A stretch of DNA of 64,000 nt. Origin: an uncultured Acidimicrobiaceae bacterium. Its GTDB lineage: Bacteria; Actinomycetota; Acidimicrobiia; Acidimicrobiales; UBA10347. The stretch is taken from the NCBI GenBank assembly GCA_905182135.1, contig CAJJAG010000006.1:186001-250000 (forward strand), written 5' to 3'. A model generated the notes under the pieces. It ran no database searches. It saw only the letters and a list, made by a program, of their open reading frames with translations, and was not told where the DNA came from. A program made the translations under genes and the position numbers. This document shows positions 26,073-35,581 of this stretch, one piece after another. The stretch's first letter is position 1. Each line of letters begins with the position of its first letter.

Positions 26073-26738
26073 CTACTTGGTGATGAAGATCAGGATCCAG
26101 ATGATGAAATACAGCCCGACCATGGCGTACCAGAAGGTCGCAGCTGAAGCGACAACATCAACATGGTCTTTGGTATCGCTACTGGCCAGCGCTCGGAAGG
26201 CGGCAAAGGCCAGCAAACACATAGCCACAATGATCATGGCGACGTGTGATGCGGTAATTGTGTAGATCAAGGTTGCGGCCGACGAGCCGCTGGTGTCATC
26301 GATCACCAAGCCAAGCTGCTTCCACTGGAAGACGACCTGGTTGATGACTGCAGCGCCGAACATGGCCTGGGTGGCCAAGGCCAATAGGCCGTGCCGGCGA
26401 TCGCTGCGTTTGAAGCTGTACACCGCCCACTGCATGGTGATGCACGACATGAGCAATGTCCACGTCATGATCGTTGGTGCTGTCAGTTCGACCTGCGCCG
26501 AATCTGGAATCCAAGAGCTAACACGTTCGCCCGCAGCGGCCAAGCCGTCTTGCTCGAGCTTCCAAGTGTTGCGGGACGAGACATAGGCGCCGAATAGGCC
26601 ACCGAAGTACATCACCCAGATTGCGGTGAACGCTGCAGTGCCAATCTGCAAGGTGCGCTTACGAGGGACAAACGGGGCTGGTGCCTCGCTGACTACGGCA
26701 TGCGCTAGGTCAGTGGGCGAGAACGTGGTTCCGCTCAT
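26073..26738 (-). CDS. COX3-like paralogue paired with the inactive COX1 paralogue
   Basis: 221 aa membrane protein with five helices, resembling heme-copper oxidase subunit III in layout: IGTAAFTAIWVMYFGGLFGAYVSSR, then IMTWTLLMSCITMQWAVYSFKR, QAMFGAAVINQVVFQW and a final MVGLYFIIWILIFI that matches the last helix of CtaE (HFVDVVWILIFT). The conserved GFHGVHV and YWHFVD histidines are not preserved (TASHVAM, YAMVGLY). Its ATG overlaps the stop of the COX1-like gene. Likely a divergent subunit III that partners the inactive subunit I. Confidence 0.65.
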   Translation of the reverse strand: MSGTTFSPTDLAHAVVSEAPAPFVPRKRTLQIGTAAFTAIWVMYFGGLFGAYVSSRNTWKLEQDGLAAAGERVSSWIPDSAQVELTAPTIMTWTLLMSCITMQWAVYSFKRSDRRHGLLALATQAMFGAAVINQVVFQWKQLGLVIDDTSGSSAATLIYTITASHVAMIIVAMCLLAFAAFRALASSDTKDHVDVVASAATFWYAMVGLYFIIWILIFITK

Positions 26739-28531
26739 GCTGATGCCCCTTCTGCGTAGGGATCTTGGAAGTCTTCATCGAGCAATGGCGCTTCGGAGGT
26801 CACAATAAATGGACCGTCAAAGTTGCCAGCCGGAGGCGGCGATTCACTAAGCCATTCGAGCGTGTGGCCACCAACAGGGTTCCGGTTGTCGATATCTTCA
26901 TTGTCGTCATCGCTACCAAAGAACACCGCGACCGGGACAGCGAGCAATACCAGACCAAAGCCTGCAAGGACGCCAAATGAGCCGATCAGGCTGATCAAGT
27001 TCAGAACCTCAACACCGTCACGGGCGACGTAGTCGGGGTCCCTAGCGAAATCAGGCTGCTCGAGGAAGCCGCTGACGGCATCAGGCAGCGCCGATGCCAT
27101 TGCTCCGCCAAGAAGCGACAGGCCCGCAACCATGCCGAGGCCCGCAGGCAGACGGCGGCCAAAGATCTTGGATGCCCAATAGAAGAGTCCAGCAACACCG
27201 GCGAGCAGGCCGGCTATTAACGCGAGTTGCACCATGGCGCCAGACACCGAGGTAGCAGCGATCTCGTCGAACGTATCGCCAAGCCATCCTTCGAGGTCGC
27301 TCAGAAATTCCCAGCCATCACCAGATCCAGAGCCAGAACCTTGGAAGAAGCCAACGATGCTGTTCAAGAATCCAACAAGTGGGGCTAGCAAGCTGTCGAG
27401 AACTCGCACGGCTGCGAGTGCCCCTGCGGTGAGCAACGCGACAAGCGACATGACCGACAAGGCAAGGTGCGCAGACATGACTGGCGCTCGTCCGGCTGCT
27501 TTCGCGGTGACTGCGCAGCAGCCAAGGAAGGCAAGAATCGGCAGTATCAGCGTGATCGATCCGACCACGTAGAGCCAGGTGGTGTTGGCATTGGGGTTGA
27601 AGAAAGTTTGGGCGTACGCCCCGAAGCTCAACGCACCAAAGGCGCCAATAGCGACCATGGCCATGTCGTAGTTTTTCAGGCGACGGCGAAATGCAACTGG
27701 CACGGTTTCACCAAGAATGCCCAGCACGGGGATGGCGAAGGCGAAGACTTGTGGTTGGTCAAAGATCCAATTGATCTGCTCATAGAGGTGCTCGCCACCG
27801 AAGCTCTGGGCGGCTTCGCCCCGGGCGTCGATCCACATGACCATCAGATTCGAGAAGAGAACAGGCAGCGAGAGAAGCCAAACGCTGGCGGCGACCAGCA
27901 TGGACCAAGTGAACAGCGGCACGTTGTAGAGCGACATGCCCTTGCTTCGCTCGGTGAAGATCGTGGTGATGATCACGAGCGAGGCAATTAGCAATGACAG
28001 CACTACTGCAGCCATTGCCAGCATCGAAAGCTGTGTCGCCTGACTAACAGTTGCGCCACTGCGGTCAACAAGACCGCCATCCATGGCCCAAGATACGATC
28101 ATGATTGCGCCAGCGACGACCCACGACCACAGCGCTGCGGCAGCAGCTCGTGGGAAGGCCAGCGATGGCGCGCCGATCTGCAACGGCACCATGACCATCG
28201 CAATACCGATAAGCAGCGGGACCACGAACAAGAACACCAAGCTGACTCGGTGCATCGAGAACCATTGCTCGTAGGTCGTCAAGCTGGTGAAGACCGCAAC
28301 GCTGTCTGTGTCGACTCGCTCGATGCGGACCAGCACATCGGCGACCAGTGTGAACAAACCAAAGAGCAGGGACCCGAGGATCCAGAGTCGACCAATGACC
28401 TTGTGGTCACCGCTCGACACACTGTCGGCGAGGATGTTCTTGGGGAGCCGTTGATAGACCGCTGGGGCCATTGCCTCGCGCACCGCTACGGGTGCCGCCG
28501 AGGCGTCGGGCTCGATTTCAGTGATTGTCAT
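26735..28531 (-). CDS. COX1-like heme-copper oxidase paralogue lacking catalytic ligands
   Basis: 598 aa, recognisably homologous to ctaD in its first half (FSMHRVSLVFLFVVP and VPLQIGAPSLAFPR align with CtaD). The heme a ligand His94 is kept, but CtaD HPEVY is here QPQVF (259-263), the CuB pair HH is QT (308-309), and the HFHY segment is replaced by a SGAMV-like stretch. Thus CuB, the cross-linked Tyr, the proton-path Glu and heme a3 ligands are all lost. It cannot be a terminal oxidase; a structural or assembly role is inferred. First gene of the operon, strongly expressed position. Confidence 0.8.
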   Translation of the reverse strand: MTITEIEPDASAAPVAVREAMAPAVYQRLPKNILADSVSSGDHKVIGRLWILGSLLFGLFTLVADVLVRIERVDTDSVAVFTSLTTYEQWFSMHRVSLVFLFVVPLLIGIAMVMVPLQIGAPSLAFPRAAAAALWSWVVAGAIMIVSWAMDGGLVDRSGATVSQATQLSMLAMAAVVLSLLIASLVIITTIFTERSKGMSLYNVPLFTWSMLVAASVWLLSLPVLFSNLMVMWIDARGEAAQSFGGEHLYEQINWIFDQPQVFAFAIPVLGILGETVPVAFRRRLKNYDMAMVAIGAFGALSFGAYAQTFFNPNANTTWLYVVGSITLILPILAFLGCCAVTAKAAGRAPVMSAHLALSVMSLVALLTAGALAAVRVLDSLLAPLVGFLNSIVGFFQGSGSGSGDGWEFLSDLEGWLGDTFDEIAATSVSGAMVQLALIAGLLAGVAGLFYWASKIFGRRLPAGLGMVAGLSLLGGAMASALPDAVSGFLEQPDFARDPDYVARDGVEVLNLISLIGSFGVLAGFGLVLLAVPVAVFFGSDDDNEDIDNRNPVGGHTLEWLSESPPPAGNFDGPFIVTSEAPLLDEDFQDPYAEGASA

Positions 28532-28646
28532 GCGAAGTGCAGTTCGTAAGAGTTGATGAAAGTGCTAATGGGCACGAGTGCCACTACCGATGCTAGGCAC
28601 GGAGCGGAGCGCTAGCGGGGGACCGCTGCACGCTGCACTCTAGCGA

Positions 28647-28688
28647 GCGAAACCGAGCTTGTTCAAAACCGCACAAGCGAGATTTCGC
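28647..28688 (-). terminator. Hairpin between ctaB and the cox operon
   Basis: Two-part inverted repeat: GCGAAA/TTTCGC outer (28647-28652, 28683-28688) and CTTGT/ACAAG inner, loop of 10 nt. It lies 39 nt downstream of the leftward ctaB stop, so it can terminate ctaB. On the opposite strand it is followed by TTTTT (28692-28696). The remaining 115 bp up to the COX1-like start must contain the cox promoter. Confidence 0.5.
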
Positions 28689-28726
28689 ACTGTTTTTCGC
28701 GGAGCGGCTGTCGTCCTGTCGCATAG

Positions 28727-29641
28727 CTAGACCAGTTGATCGACGGCCATTGCTCCAAAGAGCAGGACGATATAGGTAATAGACCAACCAAACAGTGCCA
28801 TTGCTGGCCCCGGTTGAGGGTCGCGGGCTACCCGAATTGCGTACCCGAGGAACACTGCGCCTAACACAACAGCGGACGATATATAGATGACGCCCATGTC
28901 GGCAACTGGCCCAAATACGAGAGTAAGAGCCCACAAAAGGACGGTGTAAATCACGATGCGACGAGTCACCGTGGCCAGATTGGCGACAACGGGCAGCATC
29001 GGGACATCAGCCGCCTTGTAGTCATCCTTGTACTTGATCGCCAATGCCCAGAAATGAGGAGGCGTCCAGTAAAAGATGATGGCGAACATTACGATGGGGG
29101 CCCAGTTGCGGCCCTCTGTCAGATCTAACGAGTTTGTCACTGCAGTCCAACCGACCAAGACCGGCACCGCCCCAGCGGCGCCACCAATGACAATATTGCT
29201 GGCCGAGCGACGCTTGAGCCACAAGGTGTAGACGAAGACGTAGAACAGCATCGCCGATACCGCAAGTACAGCGCTAAGCAAATTTACGAAGTACCACAGG
29301 AAGACAAAGGCAATTGCTTCCAGGGTCAGGGCAAATACCAATGCTTCGGTCGGCTGCACCACGCCAGTAACCAGCGGACGTCCTTTGGTGCGGTCCATGA
29401 TCGCGTCAATATCGCGATCGACGTACATATTTACTGCGTTAGCACCGCCAGCGGCCAGAGTGCCACCGACCACAGTTGCGATGATGAGCCAGAGTCCTGG
29501 CCACCCCTGCTTGGCTACGATCATGGCGGGCACGGTCTCGACAAGCAGCAGTTCGATGATGCGGGGCTTAGTAAGCGCCACGAAACCTTTGATACGGGTG
29601 CCGCTACTCGCTGGTTCCGTCGTTTCCAGCACCGTTGCCAT
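28727..29641 (-). CDS. ctaB: Protoheme IX farnesyltransferase (heme O synthase)
   Basis: UbiA-type membrane prenyltransferase converting heme B to heme O, the precursor of heme A. About 304 aa with nine helices. The prenyl-PP sites are NMYVDRDIDAIMDRTKGRPL and the second Asp motif around KYKDDYKAADVPML; FYWTPPHFWALA is a heme O synthase signature. ATG at 29641 gives MATVLETTEP. It lies upstream of and in the same direction as the cox operon and works with ctaA at 34.7 kb. A divergent spacer of about 230 bp separates it from the next gene. Confidence 0.94.
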   Translation of the reverse strand: MATVLETTEPASSGTRIKGFVALTKPRIIELLLVETVPAMIVAKQGWPGLWLIIATVVGGTLAAGGANAVNMYVDRDIDAIMDRTKGRPLVTGVVQPTEALVFALTLEAIAFVFLWYFVNLLSAVLAVSAMLFYVFVYTLWLKRRSASNIVIGGAAGAVPVLVGWTAVTNSLDLTEGRNWAPIVMFAIIFYWTPPHFWALAIKYKDDYKAADVPMLPVVANLATVTRRIVIYTVLLWALTLVFGPVADMGVIYISSAVVLGAVFLGYAIRVARDPQPGPAMALFGWSITYIVLLFGAMAVDQLV

Positions 29642-29877
29642 CGTGTCCGATGCTAACCGTGTCGGCGGGTATCGCGAGCCTTGCCAGCGGCCTTCTTTTG
29701 CGGTCTTTTGCCCGGTTCGAAAACGTAAGGGTTGTGTTCCAACACTTCTCGGCCCATCTCGTAGCAACCCTCGATGGACTCCCTGTCGCATGGGGACTCC
29801 GGCATCATCGCCTATTTAGCTCGAACAGGATCGTAAAACGCAGCGAGCGATCCGGCCTACCGGGCATACTCGGTGGC

Positions 29878-31341
29878 GTGAATGCAGCTATCGCACGGGC
29901 GCTCGTCGCTGGCAGTTCAGCCGCAGTGTTGGTGCTCGAAATTTTGGCCGGCCGATTGCTAGCTCCTTATGTTGGCGTGTCGCTCGAGACCTTCACTGGC
30001 ATTATCGGCATTGTGCTGGCCGGTATCGCAACTGGTGCCTGGGCAGGCGGTGCAATTGCTGATCAACGAGATGCGACTCCCCTCATCGGAGCGGCGCTAG
30101 CAATTGGTGGTGGGCTCACCTGGCTTGCACTTCCAATCCTCAGCGCCTTTGGCCCACAGTTTGGCGATGGCACGGTGGCGATCATCATTTTGAGCACCGC
30201 TGCGCTGTTTCTACCTGCTGCGGTTCTTACCGCAGTCTCCCCCATGGTCGCCAAGCTACGTCTCGCCAGTCTCGAAGATACTGGCGCGGTCGTTGGCGGG
30301 CTGTCCGCAGCGGGAACGCTCGGAGCGCTCGCCGGCACCTTTATTACCGGTTTCGTTTTGGTCTCAGCTCTGCCGACTCGGGCCACCGTGTTGGCACTTG
30401 GTGCGGTGCTCGTGCTGGCCGGAGCGATCGCCCATGGCTACTTCACCAAGAAGATGCCAACAACAAGTGCGGTGGTTCTGCTGTTCGCAGCGATAGCACT
30501 CGGGGCGACATCGACCCGGCCCTGCGAACACGAAACCAGTTACTTCTGCGCCAACATCGTGGCGGACGAAGACAACGCTTCAGGAAAGAGCTTGTATCTG
30601 GACGGAATCCGACATGCCTTTATCGACCTTGACGATCCAACATTCCTTGACATTCGCTACATCCGGTTATTCGCTCAGATTGCCGACGTGTTGCCCGAGG
30701 GCCCACTCGACACCTTGCACATTGGCGGTGGCGGTTTCTCGTTCCCCCGATACCTGCAACACGAGCGTCCTGACAGCAACGAGACCGTTCTCGAGATTGA
30801 CGCGGCACTAGTTGACCTCGTGGAAGCCGAACTCGGGTTGGTGCAGAGCGATTCATTCCGAGTTCAGGTTGGTGATGCACGCTTGGCGCTTGGCGAGATG
30901 GACGACGGCCAGTTCGATCTGGTGATCGGCGATGCATTTGCGAGTCGATCGGTCCCGTGGCATCTGACGACCAAAGAATTCTTGGGCGAGGTCGACCGCG
31001 TTCTGACCGCCGACGGCATTTATGTGATGAACGTGATCGACGGTGGCTCCTTCGACTTCGCTCGAGCCGAAGTTGGCACCCTCATGCAGGTGTTCACGAA
31101 TGTCCAGGTGATCATTCCTCCCGGCGGCCTGCCTGAGCGTGGCGTAGCCAACGCAGTTCTTATTGCGTCGCAGTCAGAGCTTCCTGCGTTTGAAATCCAT
31201 GCTGCTGACGGCATCTTGCTCAGCCCTTCCGCCCGGGTCGGAGAAGACCGCATCTCAGACGACTCCGAAACAGCGCAGTTCTGGGGCGGCGCCGAGTCGT
31301 TGCGCGATGACTTTGCCCCTGTCGACCAACTTCAGGAATAG
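29878..31341 (+). CDS. Membrane-anchored spermidine-synthase-like protein
   Basis: About 487 aa, GTG start. The N-terminal half has seven or so MFS/SpeE-type transmembrane helices (VLEILAGRLLAPYVGVSLETF and GAIADQRDATPLIGA are typical). The C-terminal half is a Rossmann aminopropyltransferase-like domain with LHIGGGGFSFPRYL, ETVLEIDAALVDL and DLVIGDAFASRSVP. Such fused proteins are annotated as spermidine synthases, but the polyamine-binding residues are often lost and the substrate is unknown. Stand-alone gene, divergent from ctaB. Confidence 0.82.
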   Translation: MNAAIARALVAGSSAAVLVLEILAGRLLAPYVGVSLETFTGIIGIVLAGIATGAWAGGAIADQRDATPLIGAALAIGGGLTWLALPILSAFGPQFGDGTVAIIILSTAALFLPAAVLTAVSPMVAKLRLASLEDTGAVVGGLSAAGTLGALAGTFITGFVLVSALPTRATVLALGAVLVLAGAIAHGYFTKKMPTTSAVVLLFAAIALGATSTRPCEHETSYFCANIVADEDNASGKSLYLDGIRHAFIDLDDPTFLDIRYIRLFAQIADVLPEGPLDTLHIGGGGFSFPRYLQHERPDSNETVLEIDAALVDLVEAELGLVQSDSFRVQVGDARLALGEMDDGQFDLVIGDAFASRSVPWHLTTKEFLGEVDRVLTADGIYVMNVIDGGSFDFARAEVGTLMQVFTNVQVIIPPGGLPERGVANAVLIASQSELPAFEIHAADGILLSPSARVGEDRISDDSETAQFWGGAESLRDDFAPVDQLQE

Positions 31342-31398
31342 CCGCCACCGGGTATGGCCCAACAACGTCTCGCGTTCAGATACCTGTGAGCACTCAAT

Positions 31399-31444
31399 TG
31401 TTCCTCAGGGAACCACAACTCTGTTCCTCAGGGAACCACAACTC
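31399..31444. repeat. Two tandem 23-bp repeats with internal dyad
   Basis: The 23-mer starting TGTTCCTCAGGGAACC occurs twice head to tail (31399-31421, 31422-31444). Each copy contains the dyad GTTCC-TCA-GGGAAC. They lie between the convergent spermidine-synthase-like gene and zwf. Possible roles: tandem protein-binding sites or weak terminators; also could be a simple duplication. Confidence 0.7.
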
Positions 31445-31488
31445 CCGTCTCTCGCACGGAACTGCGACAAAGCAAGATCCTCTACAAC

Positions 31489-32847
31489 TCAGGTCATCGG
31501 GCTGATCGCGTTGGCTTCTGGTGGCCCCCAACCCCCACGACTGTATTGCAATACCGGGTCGCCCTTGTCGAGCAGCGTGTCGACGATGCGCCATGACTGT
31601 TCGACACCATCTTGGTGAGCAAACAAACGAGCGTCGCCGTCGAGAGCATCCCCAATCAAACGCTCGTACGGATCTGGCCCGGAGCCGCCGAGAGCTTCGC
31701 CGTAGTCGACCGACAAGTCAACCGGCGCCGACACCATCTCGTCGCCAGGAGTCTTGGCCTGCATAGTCAAGGTGATGGCATTGTCTGGCTTCATACGGAA
31801 TCGCAGGATGCTCGATCCAGCCATCTTGTCGGCGCCTCCAAACATCGCAGTTGGTGGTGGACGGAACTCGATGACGGCCTCGGTAATGGTCTCTGCCATC
31901 GCCTTACCGGCACGAATTGCGAACGGCACACCGCTCCAGCGCCATGAGTCGATGAATAACTCCATGGCTACGAACGTCTCGGTCTGTGAGTTGGGTGCGA
32001 CCCCCGCCTCGTCTAGGTAACCCAGGTACTGACCGCGTACAGATCGGGTCGGGTCGCCGGCACGCATGGCGCGTAGCACCTTGACCTTTTCAACACGAAG
32101 CGAATCGGCAGCCTCGTCAATCGGTGGCTCCATCGCCAGCAATGCGATCATCTGAAGCAGGTGATTCTGCACTACATCGCGAATTGCACCGACCTCGTCA
32201 TAGAAGCCACCACGGCCGGCAATGTCGAATGATTCGGCCATGGTGATCGTGACCCGACTGATGTGATGACGGTTCCAGACACCTTCGAGCATTGCGTTCG
32301 CAAAACGGAAAACGAGCAAATTCATGACCGCTTCCTTGCCCAGGAAATGATCGATGCGATAGATCGAGTCTTCGGGGAAGTGGCGATGAAGTATCTCGTT
32401 GAGCTCTTTTGCTGAACCAAGGTCGCGCCCAAACGGCTTCTCAACCACGATGCGGCCCCGATCAAGCCCCGCGCCAGCAAGGCCAGTCGCGACATCGTCG
32501 AACAATGCAGGCGGGATCGCTAGGAACGACACCGGCACTGGCTCGCTATCACCGACCACCTCGGCGAGTCGTTCGTAGGTCTCGGACCCTGTGTAGTCAC
32601 CCTGGACATAGGTGATACGGCTCACCAGGTCCTCGACGTGAGCCGATTCGTGGTGTGCAAGCGCTTCACGGACTCGTGCGCGGATCGTCTTGTCGTTACC
32701 TTCGCTGCGAGCTACTCCGATCACACGAGGCCGGATGCCGTCCACAGTCAGTTCATACAGGGCAGGAAACAGCTTCTTGTAGGCCAAATCACCGGTGATC
32801 CCGAATAAAATCAGGGTATTCGAACGGTCTTTCATTGGCGAATTCAT
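31489..32847 (-). CDS. zwf: Glucose-6-phosphate 1-dehydrogenase
   Basis: First step of the oxidative pentose-phosphate pathway, giving NAD(P)H and 6-phosphogluconolactone. About 452 aa. Cofactor motif FGITGDLAYKKL; the active-site signature RIDHFLGKE and the upstream EKPFGRDL are intact. ATG 32847 was preferred because GGAAGG lies 7-8 nt upstream; the frame extends further upstream without similarity. A hydrolytic lactonase (pgl) is not visible here. gnd lies directly upstream, so the two steps are co-expressed. Confidence 0.95.
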   Translation of the reverse strand: MNSPMKDRSNTLILFGITGDLAYKKLFPALYELTVDGIRPRVIGVARSEGNDKTIRARVREALAHHESAHVEDLVSRITYVQGDYTGSETYERLAEVVGDSEPVPVSFLAIPPALFDDVATGLAGAGLDRGRIVVEKPFGRDLGSAKELNEILHRHFPEDSIYRIDHFLGKEAVMNLLVFRFANAMLEGVWNRHHISRVTITMAESFDIAGRGGFYDEVGAIRDVVQNHLLQMIALLAMEPPIDEAADSLRVEKVKVLRAMRAGDPTRSVRGQYLGYLDEAGVAPNSQTETFVAMELFIDSWRWSGVPFAIRAGKAMAETITEAVIEFRPPPTAMFGGADKMAGSSILRFRMKPDNAITLTMQAKTPGDEMVSAPVDLSVDYGEALGGSGPDPYERLIGDALDGDARLFAHQDGVEQSWRIVDTLLDKGDPVLQYSRGGWGPPEANAISPMT

Positions 32848-32881
32848 GCTTCTGCCTTCCAACGGCCTTGGTGCACATCGC

Positions 32882-33898
32882 TCATCCTTCGGGAACCTTT
32901 TTCTCATGGTGGCCACCAAAGCCAGCCCGCATTGCCGACAGCACCTTGCTGGCGAACTCATCCTGACTGCGGCTAGCAAATCGGGAGGTCAACGAGGCGT
33001 TGATGACCGGGGCCGGAACCGCCAGGTCAATCGCTGCTTGTGCGGTCCATCGACCTTCGCCAGAATCGCTCACATGACCACTGTATTCGGCGAGTTCGGG
33101 GCTCATAGCGAGCGCCTCGGCCGTCAGGTCCACGAGCCATGACGAGATCACGCTGCCGCGCCGCCATACCTCGGCGACAGCACCAACGTCGATGTCGTAT
33201 TCGTAATATTTCCCATCGCGCATCGGGGTGGTCTCGGCGTCCTCATCGTGCAAGACCCGGCCCAGGTCCGCCTGCTCAAGCACCCCAAGCCCTTCAGCGA
33301 TGGCCGCCATCATCCCGTACTCGATGCCGTTGTGCACCATCTTCACAAAATGGCCAGCGCCGCTTGGCCCGCAGTGCAACCAGCCAGCCTCGCCTGGGCG
33401 AACCGGGCCATCGTTCGTGCGTTCGGCAGACTCGATACCTGGTGAGAGATCTTCGAAGATCGGTGTGAGGTGCTCGATAGCGGCATCGGGCCCGCCGATC
33501 ATCAGACTGAAGCCGCGTTCGAGGCCATGCACGCCGCCACTGGTGCCGATGTCGACGACATATACGCCGGTCGGCGCGAGTTCTTCAGCCAGATCAACGT
33601 CATCTCGCCAGTTGCTATTGCCACCGTCAATCACCATGTCGCCAGGTTCGAGCAGTGCCGCTACCTCGCGCACGACTGAGCCAGCAAACGCCGCCGGGAC
33701 CATGACCCAGACGGCCCGTGGTGCCACCATCTGGTTAACGAGTTCTTCGAGCGAGCCAGCCCCGATGGCACCAGCTTCGACGATGCCTGCAACCGCGTCG
33801 ACATTTCGGTCATAGCCGAAACACTCGTGGCCCGCCCGCTGCAATCTCTGCACCAGGCCGTTGCCCATGCGTCCCAATCCGACCATTCCAAGTTGCAT
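32882..33898 (-). CDS. gnd: 6-phosphogluconate dehydrogenase (decarboxylating), short NAD-type
   Basis: Oxidative decarboxylation of 6-phosphogluconate to ribulose 5-phosphate. 338 aa, matching the short GndA/YqeC-type rather than the 470-aa enterobacterial form. Features: GMVGLGRMGNGLVQRL, VIDGGNSNWRDD, DIGTSGGVHGLERG and HCGPSGAGHFVKMVHNGIEYGMM with the catalytic Lys. It is 34 nt upstream of zwf on the same strand; zwf and gnd form a two-gene pentose-phosphate unit. Confidence 0.95.
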   Translation of the reverse strand: MQLGMVGLGRMGNGLVQRLQRAGHECFGYDRNVDAVAGIVEAGAIGAGSLEELVNQMVAPRAVWVMVPAAFAGSVVREVAALLEPGDMVIDGGNSNWRDDVDLAEELAPTGVYVVDIGTSGGVHGLERGFSLMIGGPDAAIEHLTPIFEDLSPGIESAERTNDGPVRPGEAGWLHCGPSGAGHFVKMVHNGIEYGMMAAIAEGLGVLEQADLGRVLHDEDAETTPMRDGKYYEYDIDVGAVAEVWRRGSVISSWLVDLTAEALAMSPELAEYSGHVSDSGEGRWTAQAAIDLAVPAPVINASLTSRFASRSQDEFASKVLSAMRAGFGGHHEKKVPEG

Positions 33899-34028
33899 GG
33901 TCCGAGGCTAGAAGGATCGGCAGCTGGGCGCGTCCAGAAGTCCCAAAGCCGACGTTTCTGTTCCTGGCGCGGATTCCCCTCGAGGAGCGCACACCAAGAG
34001 CACCCGGCCAGAGCGCTACCTTCCGACT

Positions 34029-34662
34029 GTGCCATTTGAGGCCCTCAATCAACGAGCGGTTACATCAGTCGCCACACAGTCCTTCGTGAACGGCGCGGCC
34101 TTCGCCTCGTTCATCCCTCGCCTCCCCGAGATCCGAGGCAGCATCGATGTCTCGACCGGAGTTCTCGGCGCTCTGATGCCCACGTCGAGGAGAAGACGGT
34201 CTCGGCCGACGGTAACTCCCTGACGAACCGACTGTCATTGATCTTGCTCACCGCTAGTGGCGCGTTCGCAATTTCAGCCGAACTGGTATCGAACGACTGG
34301 GCGACGTTCCGGCTGGCTGGCGACCTTGGCATGTCTGTTGGCTTCCCTGGAATCGGATTCGTCGAGTTCGCCTCGGCTATCACGATCGATCGATTCAGTG
34401 GTGACATGCTCCAGCTGCGATTCAGTCGCGAATGACTGGCCTACGGCTCGGTCATCGCTACCACCGTTGGCCTAGCCGCATTAACTGCTGGCGCTCGCTT
34501 CAGCGGGTTACTTCTTCCAGCCGCGATTGGAGATTTAGCACCACTTCTCTGTTAATTAGAACAGCCACTGGGATCATCGCGATCCCTAGTGCGCTCGTGT
34601 TTGGGGCGCTTACTTTCTGTTCGTTGGACCGAGGAAACGCCTGGCTAAAGCAGGCAAACTGA
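34029..34662 (+). pseudogene. Decayed MFS transporter
   Basis: A GTG-initiated frame gives VATQSFVNGAAFASFIPRLPEIRGSI, the first helix and loop of MFS exporters, then breaks after about 50 codons. From about 34224 another frame supplies late-half helices (FAISAELVSNDWATFRL, FASAITIDRFSGD), interrupted by TGA at 34433 and continuing LAYGSVIATTVGLAALTAG before another stop; a third phase ends GIIAIPSALVFGALTF. The central helices are missing. It is a remnant, lying directly before ctaA. Confidence 0.7.
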
Positions 34663-34666
34663 GGGC

Positions 34667-35581
34667 GTGACTCCCGCCCGCTATCGACAGGTCACGGGAA
34701 TGGCACTTATGGCGCTGGCGGTCATTGTGGTCACCGGTACGGCCGTGCGACTGACCGAATCGGGTCTCGGTTGCAGCGATTGGCCCACGTGTGAGAAGGA
34801 TCAACTGATAGCCGACTTCTCGCTGCATCCGATGATCGAGTTCATCAACCGTGTCTTCACCGGGTTTGTGGCGGTTGCCGTGGTAATTGCCGTACTCGGA
34901 TCGTTGTTTCGCAAACCCCGAAGAGCCGACTTGACCTGGCTTTCGCTGGGCTTGGTTGCCGGAGTAATCGGCCAGATCTTCCTGGGCGCGTTTGTGGTCA
35001 AGTCACACCTGAACCCGTGGCTGGTCCTGAATCACTTCCTGCTCTCGATGGTGCTCGTGGCCAACGCAACTGTTCTGCACGCCCGCGCCGGATATGACCC
35101 TGTGCCACCACCCAGTACCCGGCGACACTACCGATGGCCAATCACTGGCCTGACAATTGCAACGATCATTGCCGGCACATTCGTGACCGGATCCGGCCCC
35201 CATACCGGAAGCTACGACGGTGACAATATCGACCGGTTGCCGTTCGACGTACCCGACATCGCTCGGGTACATGGCGGCATCGTCATCGCTCTCGTCCTGG
35301 TCGTGATCACCACTATTTGGCACCTAAATAGGACCGGCGCACCGCGCGCAGAACAATGGCGCGGTCGGCTCGTACTGGCGTCGCTGATCATGCAAGCCGG
35401 GATCGGATACACCCAGTACTTCACCGGCGTACCAGTACTGCTGGTCGGTTTCCATATTCTCGGAGCGACAGTGACTTGGATCGCCGTCCTGTGGTTCCAC
35501 CTGGATCTGTCACCCGAACCCGATGAACTTGGTGACAAACGTGGCATGTTGGCCGACGAACCTTCCATACTGGTGCTATGA
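34667..35581 (+). CDS. ctaA: Heme A synthase
   Basis: Membrane protein oxidising the C8 methyl of heme O to give heme A for the caa3 oxidase. 304 aa, eight helices, GTG start. The extracellular Cys pair (Cys36 and Cys42, [10 protein letters not shown]) typical of Gram-positive CtaA is present, as are heme-ligand His residues in [27 protein letters not shown] and GFHILGA. Its stop overlaps the clpS start by 4 nt. Separated from the cox operon and ctaB by about 5 kb of sugar-phosphate genes. Confidence 0.94.
   Translation: MTPARYRQVTGMALMALAVIVVTGTAVRLTESGLGCSDWPTCEKDQLIADFSLHPMIEFINRVFTGFVAVAVVIAVLGSLFRKPRRADLTWLSLGLVAGVIGQIFLGAFVVKSHLNPWLVLNHFLLSMVLVANATVLHARAGYDPVPPPSTRRHYRWPITGLTIATIIAGTFVTGSGPHTGSYDGDNIDRLPFDVPDIARVHGGIVIALVLVVITTIWHLNRTGAPRAEQWRGRLVLASLIMQAGIGYTQYFTGVPVLLVGFHILGATVTWIAVLWFHLDLSPEPDELGDKRGMLADEPSILVL

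Noticed and set aside
34433-34435. In-frame TGA in the MFS remnant as a second Sec codon
   Set aside because: It does not align with a Cys or functional residue, and the gene shows other stops and phase changes, so it is ordinary decay.
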